From positions 3,970,067 to 4,034,066 of the forward strand of contig NZ_CP083986.1 of the NCBI RefSeq assembly GCF_020172685.1: a stretch of DNA of 64,000 nt, read 5' to 3'. Below the pieces are notes generated by a model that saw only the letters and a list, made by a program, of their open reading frames with translations, made no database searches and was not told where the DNA came from. Numbering within the stretch: position 1 is the stretch's first letter; every line of letters starts with the position of its first letter. The DNA is from [Mycobacterium] nativiensis. Lineage in GTDB: Bacteria; Actinomycetota; Actinomycetes; Mycobacteriales; Mycobacteriaceae. This document shows positions 52,019 to 61,868 of the stretch, in pieces. Made by a program: the position numbers and the translations under genes.

Positions 52019-53842
52019 ATGGATTTCACTCCCACTGTGACAAAGCCCACCGCAGCAACCCTGGTCGAGATGCTGCAACGCCAAGCCGAGCGGTTTGGCG
52101 ACAAGGTGGCGTTCAGCTTCTCCTACAACGGTGACGACGAAGGTCGCAGTGAGTTGAGCTTCCGCGAGCTGGACCGGCGCGCCCGGGCCATCGCGGCGAA
52201 CCTGCAGCGCTACGACGTCGTTGGGCAGCGGGTGCTGGTGCTGGTGCGCCCTGGTCTGGACTTCATCGCCGGGTTCTTCGGCTGCCTCTACGCCGGTGCC
52301 GTCGCGGTGCCGGTGCACCAGAAGCTGGCACCGCGCCTGCAGGTGGTGGTCCCCGACGCTGCCGCGAAGTTCGCGCTCACCGCCCGCGAGACCCAGCAGG
52401 CCACCCGGGACGCGGTCGCCGGAATCCCCGGGGCACCCGAGCACTGGTTCTTCACCGACGCCGGAGCCGACCCCGAGGACTGGGTGGCCCCCGACATCGA
52501 CATCAACTCCCCGGCGGCCATCCAGTACACCTCGGGCTCGACCCGCCTGCCCAAGGGTGTGCTGCTGAGCCACGGCAACATCCTGCACAACTGCGACGCC
52601 ATCCGTCAGTCGTGGAACGGCGATGAGAACGCCAAGGGCGTCTTCTGGCTGCCGCCGCACCACGACCTGGGCCTGATCGGCGGCATCCTGTCCATGGTCT
52701 ACATCGGGGCCAGCACGGCGCTGATGTCGCCGACCGCGTTCATCAAACGCCCGATGCGCTGGCTGGAGCTGGTATCCGCGCATCGCGGCGTGATCACGGC
52801 CGCACCAAATTTCGCCTACGACCGGTGCGTGGAGACCAGCACCCCCGAAGAGCGTGCCGCACTGGACCTTTCCTGCATGACCGTCGCGATGAACGGCGCC
52901 GAGTCGGTGCGCGCCACGTCGCTGGCGGCCTTCGCCGACGCGTTTGCGCCGGCGGGTTTCCAGCTCTCGTCGTGTTACCCGGTGTACGGGCTGGCCGAGG
53001 CCACCTTGTGTGTGGCGTCCGGATCACCCGCCGGAGTGCCCGGGGTGCGCTACCTCGACCGGGTCGCACTGGAGCAGGATCGCGTCGTAGACGTCTCCCC
53101 CGACGATCCCGCTGCCGCGACGTTCGTGGGCTGCGGCCAGCCGCGCCAAACCGACATCGCCATCGTCGACCCGGTGACCCGCCAGCCCTGCGGTCCCGAC
53201 GAGGTCGGCGAGATCTGGGTCTCCGGACCCAATGTCGCCCTGGGCTATTGGAACAGGCCGGAGGAGACGGCGGCAGTATTCGGGGCGGCGCTGGCCGAGC
53301 CGGGCAATCCGGCGCGCGGGCCGTTCCTGCGTACCGGTGATCTCGGATTCCTGTGTGCCGGTGAGATTTTCACAACCGGACGCTGCAAGGACCTGATCGT
53401 CATCGACGGCCACAACTACTACCCCAACGACATCGAATTCACCGTGCAGCAGTGCGACCCGGTGCTGGTGTCGGGCCGCGGGGCGGCGTTCGCGACGGAC
53501 GCAGTGCCCGGTGGAATCGAGAAGCTGGTCGTCGTCCACGAGGTGGACAGCACTCGGATCGCCGAGACCGACTTCGACACGGTCATCGGCAAGATCCGCA
53601 CCGCGGTCGCCACCCACCACGGGGTCGCGGCCGACGCCGTGGTGCTGGTGCACCACGTGTCGCTGCCCACCACATCGAGCGGCAAGATCCAGCGCGGCCA
53701 GAGCCGGCAGAATTTCCTCGACGGCACCCTGGCGGTGGTCGCGCAGTGGCGCACCCCGACCGAGGAGATGTCGCTGGAGCAACTGGAGGCAGCAGCGAAA
53801 ATCGTTTCGACGCTGGAGACTTGGGGAGTACGCCAAGGATAA
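52019..53842 (+). CDS. Fatty-acyl-AMP ligase (FAAL3, FadD-type)
   Basis: The 607-residue FAAL starts MDFTPTVTKPTAATLVEMLQ. It has YTSGSTRLPKGVLLSH, WLPPHHDLGLIGGI, NGAESVRATSL, ITTGRCKDL-like FTTGRCKDLIVIDGHNYYPND and TTSSGKIQRGQ. ATG at 52019 aligns with the FAAL2 start; the frame is open 36 bases upstream. Differences from FAAL2 cluster in the P-loop surroundings and the C-terminal domain, leaving room for a different chain length or acceptor. It ends the oxidoreductase-FAAL2-FAAL3 run; VapBC follows convergently. Confidence 0.9.
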   Translation: MDFTPTVTKPTAATLVEMLQRQAERFGDKVAFSFSYNGDDEGRSELSFRELDRRARAIAANLQRYDVVGQRVLVLVRPGLDFIAGFFGCLYAGAVAVPVHQKLAPRLQVVVPDAAAKFALTARETQQATRDAVAGIPGAPEHWFFTDAGADPEDWVAPDIDINSPAAIQYTSGSTRLPKGVLLSHGNILHNCDAIRQSWNGDENAKGVFWLPPHHDLGLIGGILSMVYIGASTALMSPTAFIKRPMRWLELVSAHRGVITAAPNFAYDRCVETSTPEERAALDLSCMTVAMNGAESVRATSLAAFADAFAPAGFQLSSCYPVYGLAEATLCVASGSPAGVPGVRYLDRVALEQDRVVDVSPDDPAAATFVGCGQPRQTDIAIVDPVTRQPCGPDEVGEIWVSGPNVALGYWNRPEETAAVFGAALAEPGNPARGPFLRTGDLGFLCAGEIFTTGRCKDLIVIDGHNYYPNDIEFTVQQCDPVLVSGRGAAFATDAVPGGIEKLVVVHEVDSTRIAETDFDTVIGKIRTAVATHHGVAADAVVLVHHVSLPTTSSGKIQRGQSRQNFLDGTLAVVAQWRTPTEEMSLEQLEAAAKIVSTLETWGVRQG

Positions 53843-53922
53843 GGTGCGGTCGGGCCCGTCACGGATTTCGGCCATGCGGAGTTGTGCCCACCTTTGCGCG
53901 ACAACTACGGCGGGCGGGCGTC

Positions 53923-54360
53923 TCAACTCGCCCGGGAATCCAGCGGGTTGATCCAACGTAGGCCGGGGAACCGCTGAAAATCCGAGTCGGCCGACGCCAG
54001 TTCGACTCCGTGTTCCATGGCAAGAGCTGCCAGTTGCGCATCGGGGACGAGGTTGCCCGTCACATCGACCTGGCCACAGATCTTGGCGTAGACCTGGGCT
54101 GTCGTTTCTGTAGCAGGTGGCACCCAGACCACCGGAACCGCTAACCAATCCGCGACGTAGCTCCACGCGTCGGGGCCACTCAACGGATTCTCGGCAACCC
54201 GGGGGTGGGTGACGATGCGAAGGAACGCGCCGATCGTCTGCCAAGGCAGACCAATTCGGTTGGCGCCGCGCAGTGCCTCCTCCAGCCAGGCCGCAGCCGC
54301 CGTGTTGTGCCTGCTGTCGGCGTCAACTGCGTACAACAGCAGGTTCGCGTCGACGATCAT
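53923..54360 (-). CDS. vapC: VapC-type PIN-domain toxin
   Basis: The 145-residue PIN-domain protein starts MIVDANLLLYAVDADSRHN with the first acidic residue in VDAN. Further acidic positions are Glu in AWLEEAL, Asp in LVPDAQLAALA and Asp in ASADSDF, giving the four-acid RNase site. VapC toxins cut tRNA or rRNA when freed from VapB. The start codon overlaps the antitoxin stop by four bases (ATGA). Located at the right edge of the accessory region. Confidence 0.88.
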   Translation of the reverse strand: MIVDANLLLYAVDADSRHNTAAAAWLEEALRGANRIGLPWQTIGAFLRIVTHPRVAENPLSGPDAWSYVADWLAVPVVWVPPATETTAQVYAKICGQVDVTGNLVPDAQLAALAMEHGVELASADSDFQRFPGLRWINPLDSRAS

Positions 54361-54593
54361 CGGTCGTCATCGAGCAGGTCGAGCACGTCTGCAACATTGG
54401 TGACATCGACCTTGAGGCCGATCCGTGCCGTGCGGTGCCGGTACCCGGCCCCGGGAACGGCGGTCTGCGCGGCCATCCCGCGGCGCGCGAGCAGGTTCAG
54501 CGCCTCGCTGACGCCCAGCCCCTCCCGCCGAAGCCGTTGCACCTCTGCGGCGACGTCACTATCGATCACGACAGTTGTCCTCACATCCAGCAT
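54357..54593 (-). CDS. vapB: VapB-type antitoxin
   Basis: The 78-residue protein starts MLDVRTTVVIDSDVAAEVQR, an N-terminal ribbon-helix-helix-like DNA-binding segment (TTVVIDSDVAAEVQRLRREG), and has a C-terminal segment (VTNVADVLDLLDDDR) suited to wrap the toxin. It overlaps vapC by four bases and should repress its own promoter just upstream (54594-54650). Confidence 0.85.
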   Translation of the reverse strand: MLDVRTTVVIDSDVAAEVQRLRREGLGVSEALNLLARRGMAAQTAVPGAGYRHRTARIGLKVDVTNVADVLDLLDDDR

Positions 54594-54650
54594 CGTACTC
54601 CTGACGCATCATGATGCGCAGTACTACGCATGTACGTGCCTTCGCTCCCA

Positions 54651-55976
54651 TCACTGTCCTACCTGCGGTAATTCCTCAGCAGCTGTCTCGCACGGGGTCT
54701 TCGGCGGGACGTCGGCCGGCGACTCGGGGGCCGGTGCGGGCGCCTCGGTATCGACGGATTCAACAGCGGGTTCGGCTTCGGGGGCCGCCGGCCCCGGTTC
54801 GGCTATCACCCCGTTTTCGTCAACCAACTCGGCCTGCGCGGGGTCGACGGCATCAGTGCGCTGCGCGGACTCGGGATCGGTGTCAGGCTCGGCCTCCGGA
54901 TCTTCCGAGTCCTCGACGTCATCAGGACGATCGTCATCCCAGGCGTCCTCATCGAACGGGTCGCCGAATGGCTCGCCGGAGCCGGAATCACCAAACGCAT
55001 CGGCCAGCCGTGGAATCAGCCCTCCCAGACCGCCGAGCCCGCCGAGACCACCGCCCGGCAGTCCGCCCGTCGGCAGGCCCAGATCGCCGGGTAGGCCCAG
55101 TCCCGGCGGCAGGCCGAGATCGGCCGGAACGTCATCCAGCGGCGGCGTGGTGGGCGCGGTGGCCGCCGGCGACGCCGGAGCCGCTGCCCGCTCCACCGGC
55201 ACATCCACGGCGTCCAGCGGCACGCTTACCGGCACAGACGCCGCCGGGGCCACCGGTGCTACCGGCTCGTCGAGTTGCGGGGTCGGCCCGAACTCGCCCG
55301 GGATCGCGAACATGGTCCCCGGCGACGGGTCGGCCGCTGCGACCGCAGCCCGGTAGGCCGCCTCCGCCCCGTCACGCGCCGACCGCACCGCCGAATCCCA
55401 TTCGCCTCCAACGTCGTTGACCACATGCGGCATCACCTGCTTGTCGATGACCTCGGCGGCATGCTCGTCGTCGGCGCCGGAGCTGATCGTGTGTGCGGCG
55501 GCCAGCCACGCCGGACGTTGCGCACCCACCCGCTCGTCCACCGCCAGCACCGCCGCCACCTTGGCGTCGACGAGGCGCCAGAGTTCGTCGCGCAGCACCG
55601 CGCATCCGGTGGCGGCCGCGCGCAACCGTGCGCTCAACTGCGCACCGGCGTCGCAGTGCCGGCGCAAGAAGTCCGCGGCGGACTCGGCACCCGGCCCCCG
55701 CCAGGCCGCGGCCAAGTCGACGAGTTGCCCGCGCTGGCGGCGCAGCGCGTCCTCGGCTGCCTCGGCCAGCGCCGCCAAAGCGGCGCAGTCGGCGTCGAGC
55801 AGCCGCAGATCCAGTCCGGATTGACTGCCGTAGCGGTCGGCGAGCTGCCCGTCGTAGCCGGTCAGATCCGGATGTCGATAGCCCCGCCGGCTACAGGCCG
55901 ATACGTAGATCTGGGTGTGCGCCACCGCGTCTCGGCCCTCGGACAGCCGCGCGGTCACGTCGTACTGCCGCGCCAC
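54651..55976 (-). CDS. Rv3439c-like Ala/Pro/Asp-rich protein
   Basis: The 441-residue protein has an N-terminal helical domain (about residues 50-190: LDLRLLDADCAALAALAEAAED, LVDLAAAWRGPGAESAADFLRRH) like the helical hairpins of ESX-associated proteins, including a W-x-G (AWRG). The C-terminal half is low-complexity: Pro/Val/Ala repeats, a Gly-Leu-Pro run (LGLPPGLGLPGDLGLPTGG) and a very acidic stretch (EDAWDDDRPDDVEDSEDPE). It matches Rv3439c in position, size and composition. GTG start at 55974-55976, one base after the Rv3440c-like stop, so co-translated. Function unknown; possibly an ESX-type substrate or partner. Confidence 0.8.
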   Translation of the reverse strand: MARQYDVTARLSEGRDAVAHTQIYVSACSRRGYRHPDLTGYDGQLADRYGSQSGLDLRLLDADCAALAALAEAAEDALRRQRGQLVDLAAAWRGPGAESAADFLRRHCDAGAQLSARLRAAATGCAVLRDELWRLVDAKVAAVLAVDERVGAQRPAWLAAAHTISSGADDEHAAEVIDKQVMPHVVNDVGGEWDSAVRSARDGAEAAYRAAVAAADPSPGTMFAIPGEFGPTPQLDEPVAPVAPAASVPVSVPLDAVDVPVERAAAPASPAATAPTTPPLDDVPADLGLPPGLGLPGDLGLPTGGLPGGGLGGLGGLGGLIPRLADAFGDSGSGEPFGDPFDEDAWDDDRPDDVEDSEDPEAEPDTDPESAQRTDAVDPAQAELVDENGVIAEPGPAAPEAEPAVESVDTEAPAPAPESPADVPPKTPCETAAEELPQVGQ

Positions 55977-55977
55977 C

Positions 55978-56280
55978 TCAACCGACTCGATCCGCCGCGG
56001 ACAGCTCGGCGTGCGTATAGCGCCCCAGCCCGGCTCGCAGTGCTGCGGCGATCTCGGCGGTGGCCCGCGACCAGCGGGTCAGCTCCGGTGCCCAGCAGTC
56101 CAAGGCACGGCGCAGCGCCTCCCCCGCCGCGACATGGTCACGCCCGGCCACGCCGCCGTGGAATGCTAGCCCGCCCAACCGGATTCGGGTCGCGGTATCG
56201 ATATCCGCGGCGGTGGCATCGAAGCAGTCCGCCAGCAAGCGCAGCGCAGCGGCGTCGAGGTACAGCTGTTGTCGTCCCAT
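55978..56280 (-). CDS. Rv3440c-like small helical protein (ESX-type)
   Basis: The 100-residue protein starts MGRQQLYLDAAALRLLADCFD. It is nearly all helix, with a break at RLGGLAFHGGVAGRDHVAAG, like the helix-turn-helix of EspC/DUF2580-type proteins. It pairs with the Rv3439c-like gene one base downstream, as in M. tuberculosis. A heterodimer with the helical N-terminal domain of that protein is plausible. It is 178 bases downstream of glmM on the same strand. Confidence 0.8.
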   Translation of the reverse strand: MGRQQLYLDAAALRLLADCFDATAADIDTATRIRLGGLAFHGGVAGRDHVAAGEALRRALDCWAPELTRWSRATAEIAAALRAGLGRYTHAELSAADRVG

Positions 56281-56458
56281 ATGGGGTAGGACGGCGGCGG
56301 GGCCGCCGCGGTTCCCGGCAATCGGGCCTCAGGCCCACTCCCGCCGGCAATGGAACATCAACCCTCGCCGGTGATAGCGCCGGCGCTACCGTTTTCGAAA
56401 AGGTCCCACCCCACCTACTCGGAGACAGAGGCGACAGGTGAGACGCTCGCGGCAAGAA

Positions 56459-57787
56459 TCAGCCGCCGCGCACCGTCTCGGCGACGCTGGCCGCGATCTG
56501 ACGCGCGGTGTCTTCATCGGCGGCTTCCACCATCACCCGAACCAGCTGTTCGGTTCCGGAGGGGCGCAACAGGATTCGTCCGGTGTCACCGAGCTCCTCT
56601 TCGGCCCGCTGCACTGCGGTGCGCACCGCAAGGCGCCCCACCGCGGCGGCCTTGTCGGTGACCTCGACGTTGATCAACACCTGCGGCAGCGTGCGCATCG
56701 CCGAGGCCAGGCCGGCCAGCGGGGTGCCGGTCTGCGCCATCCGCGCCATCAGCCGCAGACCGGTGATGACGCCGTCACCGGTGGTGGCCAGCTGCGGCAA
56801 CACGATGTGGCCGGACTGCTCACCGCCGAGGGTGAAGCCACCGGCCCGCAGCTGCTCCAGCACGTAGCGGTCGCCGACGTCGGTGGTGTGCACGGTGATC
56901 CCGGCCTCCCGCATGGCCAGGTGCAGTCCGAGATTGCTCATCACGGTCGCCACCAGGGTGTCGTCAGCCAGCTCGCCGGCGTCGCGCATCGCCAGCGCCA
57001 ACACGACCATGATGGCGTCGCCGTCGACCACCTGACCTGCGGCGTCGACGGCCAGGCAGCGGTCGGCGTCGCCGTCGTGCGCCAGGCCCAGGTCCGCACC
57101 GTGCGCGAGCACCGCGGCACTCAGCGGTTCCAGGTGCGTCGAGCCGCAGCCGTCGTTGATGTTGAGCCCGTCGGGATCGGCGCTGATCGCGATCACCGTG
57201 GCGCCGGCGGCCCGGTAGGCCCGCGGCGCCGCCTGGAAGGCCGCGCCGTGCGCGCAGTCCACCACCACGGTCAGGCCGTCCAGCCGGGTGCGGTTGGATT
57301 CGCCGAGGTGGCGCAGGTAGCAGTCCAGGGCGTCCTTGGCGTCCACCACCCGGCCCAGCCCGGCACCGATGGGGCGCAAGCCGGGGCCGGCGGCGACCAG
57401 ATCCTCGATCTGGTCCTCGGTGGCATCGTCGAGCTTGTGCCCGCCGGGGCCGAAGAATTTGATGCCGTTGTCGGGCATCGGGTTGTGCGACGCGGAGATC
57501 ATCACCCCGAAGTCGGCCTCATAAGCGCTGGTCAGAAAGGCCACTGCCGGGGTGGGCAGCACGCCGGCCCGCAGCACGTCGACGCCCTGGCTGGTCAGCC
57601 CGGCGATGACCGCGGCTTCCAGCATCTCGCCGCTGGCCCGCGGGTCACGGCCAACGACGGCCACCCGCCGCTCGGTGCCTTGGGACAGCCGTTGTGCTGC
57701 GGCGCTGCCCAGCGCAACGGCCAGCTCCGCAGTCAGTTCGCGGTTGGCAACCCCGCGGACTCCATCGGTGCCGAAAAGTCGACCCAT
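56459..57787 (-). CDS. glmM: Phosphoglucosamine mutase
   Basis: The 442-residue phosphohexomutase starts [20 protein letters not shown]. Its phosphoserine is Ser100 in [16 protein letters not shown]. The metal loop is DGDADRCL and the sugar-binding loop GGEQSGH; the phosphate-binding loop [15 protein letters not shown] is near the end. It converts glucosamine-6-phosphate from GlmS to glucosamine-1-phosphate for UDP-GlcNAc. It is downstream of rpsI with a terminator-like hairpin between them. Confidence 0.97.
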   Translation of the reverse strand: MGRLFGTDGVRGVANRELTAELAVALGSAAAQRLSQGTERRVAVVGRDPRASGEMLEAAVIAGLTSQGVDVLRAGVLPTPAVAFLTSAYEADFGVMISASHNPMPDNGIKFFGPGGHKLDDATEDQIEDLVAAGPGLRPIGAGLGRVVDAKDALDCYLRHLGESNRTRLDGLTVVVDCAHGAAFQAAPRAYRAAGATVIAISADPDGLNINDGCGSTHLEPLSAAVLAHGADLGLAHDGDADRCLAVDAAGQVVDGDAIMVVLALAMRDAGELADDTLVATVMSNLGLHLAMREAGITVHTTDVGDRYVLEQLRAGGFTLGGEQSGHIVLPQLATTGDGVITGLRLMARMAQTGTPLAGLASAMRTLPQVLINVEVTDKAAAVGRLAVRTAVQRAEEELGDTGRILLRPSGTEQLVRVMVEAADEDTARQIAASVAETVRGG

Positions 57788-57873
57788 AACTATCCTTTAT
57801 CGCCGCGAGCGTGCGTGTTGCTGGCCCGACACGCCGGTGTCAAACCGGGAACTCGCACCCTCGAAAACAAGCC

Positions 57874-57905
57874 GGGGGCACCTTCCGCGTGCGGAAGGCA
57901 CCCCC
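57874..57905 (-). terminator. Hairpin after rpsI
   Basis: GGGGG-CA-CCTTCCGC and GCGGAAGG-CA-CCCCC pair as 13 base pairs with one internal loop, 28 bases past the rpsI stop and before glmM. It probably ends the rplM-rpsI transcript. Confidence 0.75.
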
Positions 57906-57932
57906 AACTCGCTGCCAGAATGCAATCGCAGA

Positions 57933-58436
57933 TCAGCGCTTGCTGTACTGCGGAGCCTTACGGGCCTTCTTGAGACCGTACTTCTTGCGCTCGGTGGCCC
58001 GCGGGTCACGAGTCAGGAAGCCGGCCTTCTTCAGCGCCGGACGGTCTTCGGGCTGCACCAAGATCAGCGCGCGAGCCAGCGCCAGACGCAGCGCGCCGGC
58101 CTGGCCGGAGGGGCCGCCGCCGTCGAGGTGGGCGTAGACGTCGAAGCTGTCCACCCGGTCCACTGTCACCAACGGAGCCTTGATCAGCTGCTGGTGCACC
58201 TTGTTCGGGAAGTAGGCCTCCAGGGTGCGCCCGTCCAGGTTGAACTTGCCGGTGCCGGGCACCAGACGCACCCGCACCACGGCCTCCTTGCGGCGGCCGA
58301 CGGTCTGGATGGGACGACCCAGGTCGTGCGGCTCGTAGACCGGCGCCGCTTCCTCGTGAACCTCTACGGTCTCGACAACCTCAACGGTCTCGTCGACCTC
58401 GGGGGCCTCGGTACCTTCAAATGCAGTCTCGGTCAT
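57933..58436 (-). CDS. rpsI: 30S ribosomal protein S9
   Basis: The 167-residue protein has an acidic N-terminal extension of about 40 residues ([20 protein letters not shown]) and then the S9 domain: [55 protein letters not shown]. It ends in the KAPQYSKR tail that reaches the P-site tRNA. Its ATG overlaps the rplM stop by four bases. Confidence 0.98.
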   Translation of the reverse strand: MTETAFEGTEAPEVDETVEVVETVEVHEEAAPVYEPHDLGRPIQTVGRRKEAVVRVRLVPGTGKFNLDGRTLEAYFPNKVHQQLIKAPLVTVDRVDSFDVYAHLDGGGPSGQAGALRLALARALILVQPEDRPALKKAGFLTRDPRATERKKYGLKKARKAPQYSKR

Positions 58437-58876
58437 TGCGCCACCTGCTTGATTTCGAACGGGATCGGCTGCTGAGCGGTGTGCGGGTGCACCGGGCCGG
58501 CGTAGACGTGCAGCTTGCGCTGAATCTGACGCCCCAGCTTGGTGTGCGGGATCATCCCGAGGATCGCCTTCTCCACGACACGGTCGGGACGGGTCTCCAT
58601 CAGCTCACCGATGCTGCGCTTGCGCAGCCCGCCCGGGTAGCCCGAGTGGCGGTAAGCCATCTTCTTCTGCAATTTGTCGCCGCTGATGGCGACCTTGTCG
58701 GCGTTGATGATGATGACGAAGTCACCGCCGTCAACGTTCGGCGCGAATGTCGGCTTGTGCTTGCCGCGCAGCAGAGTTGCTGCCGCAACGGCGAGCCGGC
58801 CGAGCACCACGTCGGTGGCGTCGATGACGTACCACGACCGCGTGGTGTCACCCGCCTTCGGCGTATAGGTGGGCAC
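58433..58876 (-). CDS. rplM: 50S ribosomal protein L13
   Basis: The 147-residue L13 starts [20 protein letters not shown] and has [36 protein letters not shown] and [20 protein letters not shown]. It binds 23S rRNA early in assembly. First gene of rplM-rpsI; the promoter should be in 58877-59083. L13 has an RNA-mediated regulatory role in other bacteria, but no leader structure is evident here. Confidence 0.98.
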   Translation of the reverse strand: MPTYTPKAGDTTRSWYVIDATDVVLGRLAVAAATLLRGKHKPTFAPNVDGGDFVIIINADKVAISGDKLQKKMAYRHSGYPGGLRKRSIGELMETRPDRVVEKAILGMIPHTKLGRQIQRKLHVYAGPVHPHTAQQPIPFEIKQVAQ

Positions 58877-59083
58877 AGCGCATACCTCTCGTTATTCGGG
58901 TTGTTACCCGGTTCTAGCGGATCCCGGAGCGAGCCGGGTGCCGGTCCGGCGTGGAATACGGGGTGGTTCTCGGCGACCGACGTTGACCCGAGTACCCGCT
59001 GTGCCCAATAGGCACGCACGCCAACGGTGCAGCTTACCGGCGGTGATCGGGGCGGGTCAAAACGCGTCCGCCAGCACTTGAGC

Positions 59084-59124
59084 CGGTGTGGCCCCGGCGG
59101 CTCTCCTCCGTCGGGGCCACACCG
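59084..59124 (-). terminator. Terminator after esxU-esxT
   Basis: CGGTGTGGCCCCG and CGGGGCCACACCG form a perfect 13-base stem around a 15-base loop, 20 bases past the esxT stop and about 200 bases before rplM. Confidence 0.85.
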
Positions 59125-59143
59125 CGTTCGGGGGTGCTCTCTC

Positions 59144-59440
59144 CTACCGCCCCCAAGCCCCCGCGGCCCGGCGATCGGCGTCGGCGACATCCGCCGCACC
59201 GTCGCGCACCGCGCTGCCCAAGTCGAACAGGATCTGGTTGAGCGCGCTGACGGCGTGTTGCCATCGGAGCTGCTCAGCGTGGTAGGCCCCGGCCGCCTCC
59301 CGGGTCCACACCTGCTGCAGCGGCGCGATCTGTGACCGCAGCTCCTCCAGTGCGCCGTTGAGCCGGCCGGCCGTGGAGTGGATCTCCTGCCGGACGGCGT
59401 AGTCGATCTCCTCGAAGTTGTAGGACAGTGCCGCATCCAT
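59144..59440 (-). CDS. esxT: ESX-4 WXG100-family protein EsxT
   Basis: The 98-residue helical hairpin starts MDAALSYNFEEIDYAVRQEI and matches Rv3444c closely (RSQIAPLQQVWTREAAGAYHAEQL). The turn has W-T-R instead of strict W-x-G, as in the M. tuberculosis protein. It pairs with EsxU as an ESX-4 (type VII) substrate; ESX-4 has been linked to DNA transfer and cell-envelope functions. It starts 12 bases after esxU on the same strand. Confidence 0.93.
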   Translation of the reverse strand: MDAALSYNFEEIDYAVRQEIHSTAGRLNGALEELRSQIAPLQQVWTREAAGAYHAEQLRWQHAVSALNQILFDLGSAVRDGAADVADADRRAAGAWGR

Positions 59441-59452
59441 GGCCGGCCCCGC

Positions 59453-59770
59453 TCAGATTCCGTCGCCGGCGGCGGCGATGTGGTGCGAGTGGGTCTCGGC
59501 CACCTCGCGCAGCGCGCGCTCATTGCGGCGGATGGTCTCGGCGATGCGCGCCAGTGCCTGGTGCAGGCTCAGCGATTCGGCGTTCCAGCGGTCCAGCACG
59601 TCCTGGAACCGGGCTGCCGCCAGGCCGGACCAGACCGACGGCGGCACGGCACGCATCCGGCCGACGAAGGCCTGCAACATGCCCCGGATCTCCTCGTTGC
59701 GGGCGTCGGTGGCCGCCGCGACGGCCAGCATGACGTCGAAGTCGGCACTGAGTGTGGTGGATGTGCTCAC
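59453..59770 (-). CDS. esxU: ESX-4 WXG100-family protein EsxU
   Basis: The 105-residue protein starts [20 protein letters not shown] and matches Rv3445c. It has the W-S-G turn in [21 protein letters not shown] between two helices. It forms a heterodimer with EsxT. GTG at 59768-59770 was chosen from the family start; the open frame continues 222 bases upstream without similarity. The ESX-4 machinery genes that follow upstream in M. tuberculosis (eccC4 and others) are not found here. Confidence 0.92.
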   Translation of the reverse strand: MSTSTTLSADFDVMLAVAAATDARNEEIRGMLQAFVGRMRAVPPSVWSGLAAARFQDVLDRWNAESLSLHQALARIAETIRRNERALREVAETHSHHIAAAGDGI

Positions 59771-59919
59771 ATCTGCCCCTGTCGTTCGGTCGTTGTTATG
59801 TGGTTCGACGGCGACGAGGCACGTTCGGTTCCATCCGATCGCCGGAGCGTTCCCCTTGCCACCGAATGAGATGAAGAACAGAATCTGCTGACAGCGCCTT
59901 AAGGCGTCAAGGAGGGGAA

Positions 59920-61350
59920 ATGCGAGCTGCCGTTCATGGATGCCTGGCCACCGGCATCGTCGTCTCCGGCCTGATGGCCGTCCCGCCGGCACTCGACACC
60001 CAGGCCCGCGGGGTGCAGCTCACCAGCGTCGAGCAATCCCTCGGGGACGGCACCGCGTTGATCATGGGTGCCAGCGGCGTGGCGACCCCCAGTCAGGGGT
60101 GGCTGAACGCCTTCGACAGGCTGTACCTGCAGCCGCACGGGTTCACCGGCGATCTGCAGGCGGTGACCACCCCGGAGTCGCTGTATCCGTTCACCGGGCC
60201 GTTCAGCATGACGTTCGACCGCTCGGCGGCCCAGGGCCAGCAGATCATGCTGGATGCGATCAAGGCACAGATCGCCGCCGGCGGGGTCAGCCACGACAAT
60301 CCCGTTGTGGTGAGCGGATATTCGCAGAGCGCCACCATCGACTCGCTGCTGATGTCGCAGCTGGCGGACGAAGGCGTGGACCCCAACGACGTGCACTTCG
60401 TGCTGCTGGGCAACCCCAGCAATCCCAACGGCGGCATGCTGGCACGGTTCGCGATCCCGGACGGCAACACTCCGGAAGCCCCCAGCCTGGGCCTGACGTT
60501 CAGCGGTGCGGCACCCTCGGATGTCTCTCCCACCAACTCCTACACCTACGAGTACGACGGGTTCGCCGACTTCCCGAAGTACCCGATCAACATCCTGTCC
60601 GTCCTCAATGCCTATCTGGGCATCGTCTTCAACCACATCGCCTACCTGGGACTGACACCGGAGCAGATCGACAACGCGATCCAACTGCCGACGTCGGCCG
60701 ACAGCCTGACCAACTACTTCATGATCGAATCGCCCAGCCTGCCGTTGCTGGACCCGCTGCGGCTGGTTCCGATCCTCGGCAACCCTCTGGCGGACCTGCT
60801 GCAGCCTGCCCTGTCGGTCTTGGTCAACCTGGGCTACGGCAGCATCGACCACGGCTGGTCGCCGGGATTCGCCGATGTCGCCACCCCACTGGAGTTCCTG
60901 CCACCCCAGAGTCTGCTGGACCAGGTCCCCGACGCCCTGCTGCAGGGCCTGCAGCAAGGGGTTCAGGACGCCTTCAACACGTTGATGAATCCGGCCAACT
61001 ACCAACTGATCTCGCCGCAGACGATGGACTACGTACTCGGGCCGCTGATCAACTCCGCGATAGCCGCGTTCAACCTCGACGGATCACCGGACGACATCTC
61101 GAACTACCTCTCGACGTTCCTGTCCGGCGTCGAGAACTGGTTCACGCAGGGCTTGCAGGAGTTGTCGTTCACCCACACCGGCCTCCCACCGATCGACATG
61201 GCCAGCGCATTGCTGTTCACCCTGCCTCCACTGGCCGTGGAACTCTTCAACACCAATATGGCCGCCGGTAACCCGCTCGACGCGATCGGCGAACCATTGG
61301 CGGCGCTGGTCGGGTTGGCACCGCTGATGCTGATTGGAGCACTGCTGTAG
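59920..61350 (+). CDS. Exported PE-PPE-domain serine esterase
   Basis: The 476-residue protein has an N-terminal signal ([20 protein letters not shown], cleavage near ALDTQA) and a PE-PPE hydrolase domain. The start of the fold is [20 protein letters not shown], the nucleophile elbow is GYSQS (Ser135), then [26 protein letters not shown] (candidate acid) and [13 protein letters not shown] (candidate His). The C-terminal 200 residues are helical and hydrophobic, ending [15 protein letters not shown]. Compared with the 2722-3717 gene it has this extra C-terminal part. No PE or PPE domain is present. It is divergent from esxU and may act on envelope lipids. Confidence 0.83.
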   Translation: MRAAVHGCLATGIVVSGLMAVPPALDTQARGVQLTSVEQSLGDGTALIMGASGVATPSQGWLNAFDRLYLQPHGFTGDLQAVTTPESLYPFTGPFSMTFDRSAAQGQQIMLDAIKAQIAAGGVSHDNPVVVSGYSQSATIDSLLMSQLADEGVDPNDVHFVLLGNPSNPNGGMLARFAIPDGNTPEAPSLGLTFSGAAPSDVSPTNSYTYEYDGFADFPKYPINILSVLNAYLGIVFNHIAYLGLTPEQIDNAIQLPTSADSLTNYFMIESPSLPLLDPLRLVPILGNPLADLLQPALSVLVNLGYGSIDHGWSPGFADVATPLEFLPPQSLLDQVPDALLQGLQQGVQDAFNTLMNPANYQLISPQTMDYVLGPLINSAIAAFNLDGSPDDISNYLSTFLSGVENWFTQGLQELSFTHTGLPPIDMASALLFTLPPLAVELFNTNMAAGNPLDAIGEPLAALVGLAPLMLIGALL

Positions 61351-61429
61351 GCCAGGCCTCGGAGCCGGTATCCACAGACCGAGCTGTGATCCGCACGGCA
61401 GTGGCCCGATCCGGCGGTAGGCTGCCGCC

Positions 61430-61792
61430 ATGGAGCCGGGGAACCTGGAGGCACGCGTCGCCGCACTGGAAACCCAGGTGCGCGACCTTGATGGACGGGT
61501 GCGCGGAAGCGAGCGCGACGCCGCGGCCGCGCGTGTCCTCGCCGGCGCCGCTGATCGGGACGTGAGCGAGATACGCGGCGAACTGCGGGACTTCCGGCGG
61601 GCCACCATCGCGAGCTTCAATGCCCTCCGCGCGGACATGAACGACCGCTTCGAGGGCATGAACGCCCGCTTCGAGCAGGTCAACCTTGGATTCATGGAGA
61701 TGCGCGGAAGATTCGACGCGACAGCGGCCGGTCAACAGCACATCGTCGAACTCATCCAGGGCCTGATCGGCGAGCAGGGCGGCAACCCCTAG
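61430..61792 (+). CDS. Coiled-coil protein of unknown function
   Basis: The 120-residue protein starts MEPGNLEARVAALETQVRDL and is heptad-patterned over nearly its whole length, with repeats such as ALRADMNDRFEGMNARFEQV. No signal peptide or membrane segment is seen. It resembles short coiled-coil proteins found near toxin-antitoxin or phage genes, but nothing specific is recognised. It is 79 bases after the esterase and convergent with PGRS5 across a terminator. Confidence 0.65.
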   Translation: MEPGNLEARVAALETQVRDLDGRVRGSERDAAAARVLAGAADRDVSEIRGELRDFRRATIASFNALRADMNDRFEGMNARFEQVNLGFMEMRGRFDATAAGQQHIVELIQGLIGEQGGNP

Positions 61793-61815
61793 GCCCTGCG
61801 ATAGCCCACAAACGG

Positions 61816-61853
61816 CACGGTCGCCGGGTCCCGTAAGGGACCCGGCGACCGTG
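61816..61853. terminator. Bidirectional terminator between the coiled-coil gene and PGRS5
   Basis: CACGGTCGCCGGGTCCC and GGGACCCGGCGACCGTG form a perfect 17-base stem with loop GTAA, 23 bases past one stop and 15 past the other. The stem shares CACGGTCGCCG with the PGRS4 terminator. Confidence 0.92.
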
Positions 61854-61868
61854 TCGAGGGAGTGCCGG

